64,000 bases of DNA, from the NCBI RefSeq assembly GCF_000160455.2, contig NZ_ACJX03000001.1:557501-621500 (forward strand), written 5' to 3'. Shown piece after piece: positions 63,154 through 64,000 of the stretch; within the stretch, counting starts at the first letter, position 1, and the number at the start of each line of letters is the position of its first letter. The notes beneath the pieces are model-generated. The model was not told the DNA's origin, did not search any database, and saw only the letters and a program-made list of their open reading frames with translations. This DNA comes from Acetomicrobium hydrogeniformans ATCC BAA-1850 (GTDB lineage Bacteria; Synergistota; Synergistia; Synergistales; Acetomicrobiaceae). A program made the translations under genes and the position numbers.

Positions 63154-63609
63154 TTAAACTAATGTCTTTAATTCTTTCTGCGCGAGCAGCGCAGCTTCCA
63201 ATATGCTTTCATAACCAGTGCATCGACAGATGTGTTTTCCCAGTGCGTCTTTTATGGAGGTTTCATCGGCATCAGGATTTTTAGAGAACAGCGCATACAA
63301 CCGCATTATTAAGCCCGGGGTACAGAAACCGCACTGAACTGCCCCAGCTTTTATAAAGGCTTCCTGAATAGGATGCAGTTGGCCTCTCTTTGCCAATCCC
63401 TCTATAGTTAAGACCTCACTACCCTCAGCCTTCTCAGCAAGCACAGTACAACTGGTTACAGGTTCTCCATTCATTATTACAGTACACGCACCGCATTGAC
63501 CGACTCCACATCCAACTTTTGTTCCCGTCAGCCCAAACTGGTCTCTTAAAACATCTACGAGCATTACCCGACCATCTGGTATATCGATCTTACCGGTAGC
63601 TTTTAGCAA
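63154..63609 (-). CDS. Molybdenum-hydroxylase 2Fe-2S subunit, second copy, N-terminus missing
   Basis: 151 residues as read. Both cluster motifs are intact (GCGVGQCGACTVIMNG, CGFCTPGLIMRLYALF, CRCTGYESILEA). The usual first strand and loop before IDIPDGRVMLVDVLRD are absent: about 10 residues shorter than the copy at 52098. The putative TTG start at 63609 has no ribosome site and sits in the end of a molybdenum-subunit fragment. The sequence just before (ATGKIDI) matches large-subunit sequence, so the gene seems joined to a broken large subunit. Confidence 0.8.
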   Translation of the reverse strand: MLKATGKIDIPDGRVMLVDVLRDQFGLTGTKVGCGVGQCGACTVIMNGEPVTSCTVLAEKAEGSEVLTIEGLAKRGQLHPIQEAFIKAGAVQCGFCTPGLIMRLYALFSKNPDADETSIKDALGKHICRCTGYESILEAALLAQKELKTLV

Positions 63610-64000
63610 TGCGGATCAAAGCAGCCTGGCACCCGAAAGTCCAGGATCCTGCAGCATTGCCCATTCCGGTCTCTGGGTCAGGTTCCGTAAGATCGACAAC
63701 TCTGTAATATCCAGTCGTTTGAACTGGAATCCCTACGGTTAGACAATTTTCATAGGAGTAGCCTCTAGCTAGGGAGCTAATGGGAATTCTTTCTCATGTT
63801 AACTTATGAATGCAATATTGGCCATCGTAATCAACATGACTTACATCACTATGAAATACCAAAGAGGCATTATACTTGAGAAGCTCAACAGCCTTACGAC
63901 ATGCATCCTGTATCGCTCTCCCACTTCTATATGTTTGCATCGATGCAACAGTTTGCCACTCCCAAGGGCTAAACTGAGTATCTACATCCTTATATACATT
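63590..64000 (-). pseudogene. Decayed molybdenum-subunit fragment with in-frame TGA and frameshift
   Basis: Reading on the minus strand from 64000 gives a hydroxylase large-subunit segment with QFSPWEWQTVASMQTYRSGR near the edge. A TGA at 63796-63794 interrupts it where an Arg or similar would stand, and the frame then continues with RIPISSLARGYSYENCL and DLTEPDPETGMG to WTFGCQAALIRIA. It ends at TAA (63592-63590). Removing one A from the AAAA run at 63602-63605 would let it read on as KATGKIDI into the 2Fe-2S frame. The C-terminal half of the subunit, with cofactor and catalytic Glu motifs, is missing. Confidence 0.8.

Noticed and set aside
63794-63796. In-frame TGA as a selenocysteine codon
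   Set aside because: The site aligns with a basic residue rather than a Cys in the family pattern I recall, no convincing hairpin was seen after it, and a second lesion lies downstream. Decay is the simpler reading, although a search for selA/selB would settle it.
1-64000. tRNA, rRNA, CRISPR arrays, insertion sequences or phage genes
   Set aside because: All gaps were read on both strands. None shows a tRNA cloverleaf, regular repeat array, transposase or terminal repeat pair.

Overview
The window comes from a strictly anaerobic and probably diderm bacterium. Anaerobic life is indicated by pyruvate:ferredoxin oxidoreductase, PEP synthase, a hybrid-cluster protein operon, a corrinoid-reactivase-like ASKHA protein, ferritin and flavoredoxin-like proteins. 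An LpxL/HtrB-type acyltransferase points to an outer membrane. The gene mix recalls Synergistota (Acetomicrobium-like organisms), but no rRNA or other taxonomic marker is present, so this is inference. I see no rRNA, tRNA, CRISPR array, insertion sequence or phage gene, and no gene-free stretch longer than 300 bases; the longest is 34903-35190. Most genes are on the minus strand.

Layout. 1-6146: glycerol/dihydroxyacetone operon, read leftwards as glpP, dhaK, dhaL, dhaM, glpK, glpA and an FAD oxidoreductase cut by the window edge. Intrinsic terminators lie before dhaK and before glpA and are likely GlpP targets. 6179-22062: housekeeping and unknown genes, including an acyltransferase, a Mop protein, tyrS, a NarL-type two-component pair, sbcCD, an HD protein, cheV and malQ. 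22242-28700 (plus strand): PFOR, PEP synthase and a cupin, which together run the pyruvate/acetyl-CoA/PEP node. 28759-34902 (minus): a self-contained catabolic cluster with a GntR regulator, two isocitrate-lyase/PEP-mutase family lyases, an Na+/solute symporter with a small membrane partner, and an aconitase-family hydratase in two subunits. It is best explained as import of an alkyl-maleate or alkyl-malate, hydration, and cleavage to pyruvate plus a short acid. 35191-38081: Rrf2 regulator, ferredoxin and Hcp for nitrosative stress. 38121-45523: an orphan RACo-like protein, flavin reductase, ferritin, FAD dehydrogenase, sirtuin and Fur-type regulator.

45525-64000 is the most distinctive part: molybdenum-hydroxylase maturation genes (MoeA-like, XdhC, MobA-like), an NCS2 nucleobase permease, and a long leftward operon running from a nitrilase-family amidase to the molybdenum subunit of a xanthine-dehydrogenase-type enzyme. 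Between these ends lie a class III CoA-transferase, the three FdrA/DUF1116/DUF2877 proteins (in E. coli assigned to oxamate carbamoyltransferase), a small protein that looks like a detached FdrA domain, and a cyclase-family metal hydrolase. A divergent PucR regulator sits at the head, with two palindromes in the shared promoter region. A cytosine-deaminase-like amidohydrolase and remains of a second molybdenum hydroxylase follow. Together they suggest anaerobic use of a nucleobase or related ureide: import, deamination, hydroxylation, ring opening, carbamoyl transfer (with ATP from carbamoyl phosphate) and CoA activation of the carbon skeleton. The exact substrate cannot be read from sequence.

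The right edge (63590-64000) is a decayed locus: a molybdenum-subunit fragment with an in-frame TGA and a one-base slip in an A-run is joined to an iron-sulfur subunit that has lost its usual N-terminus.
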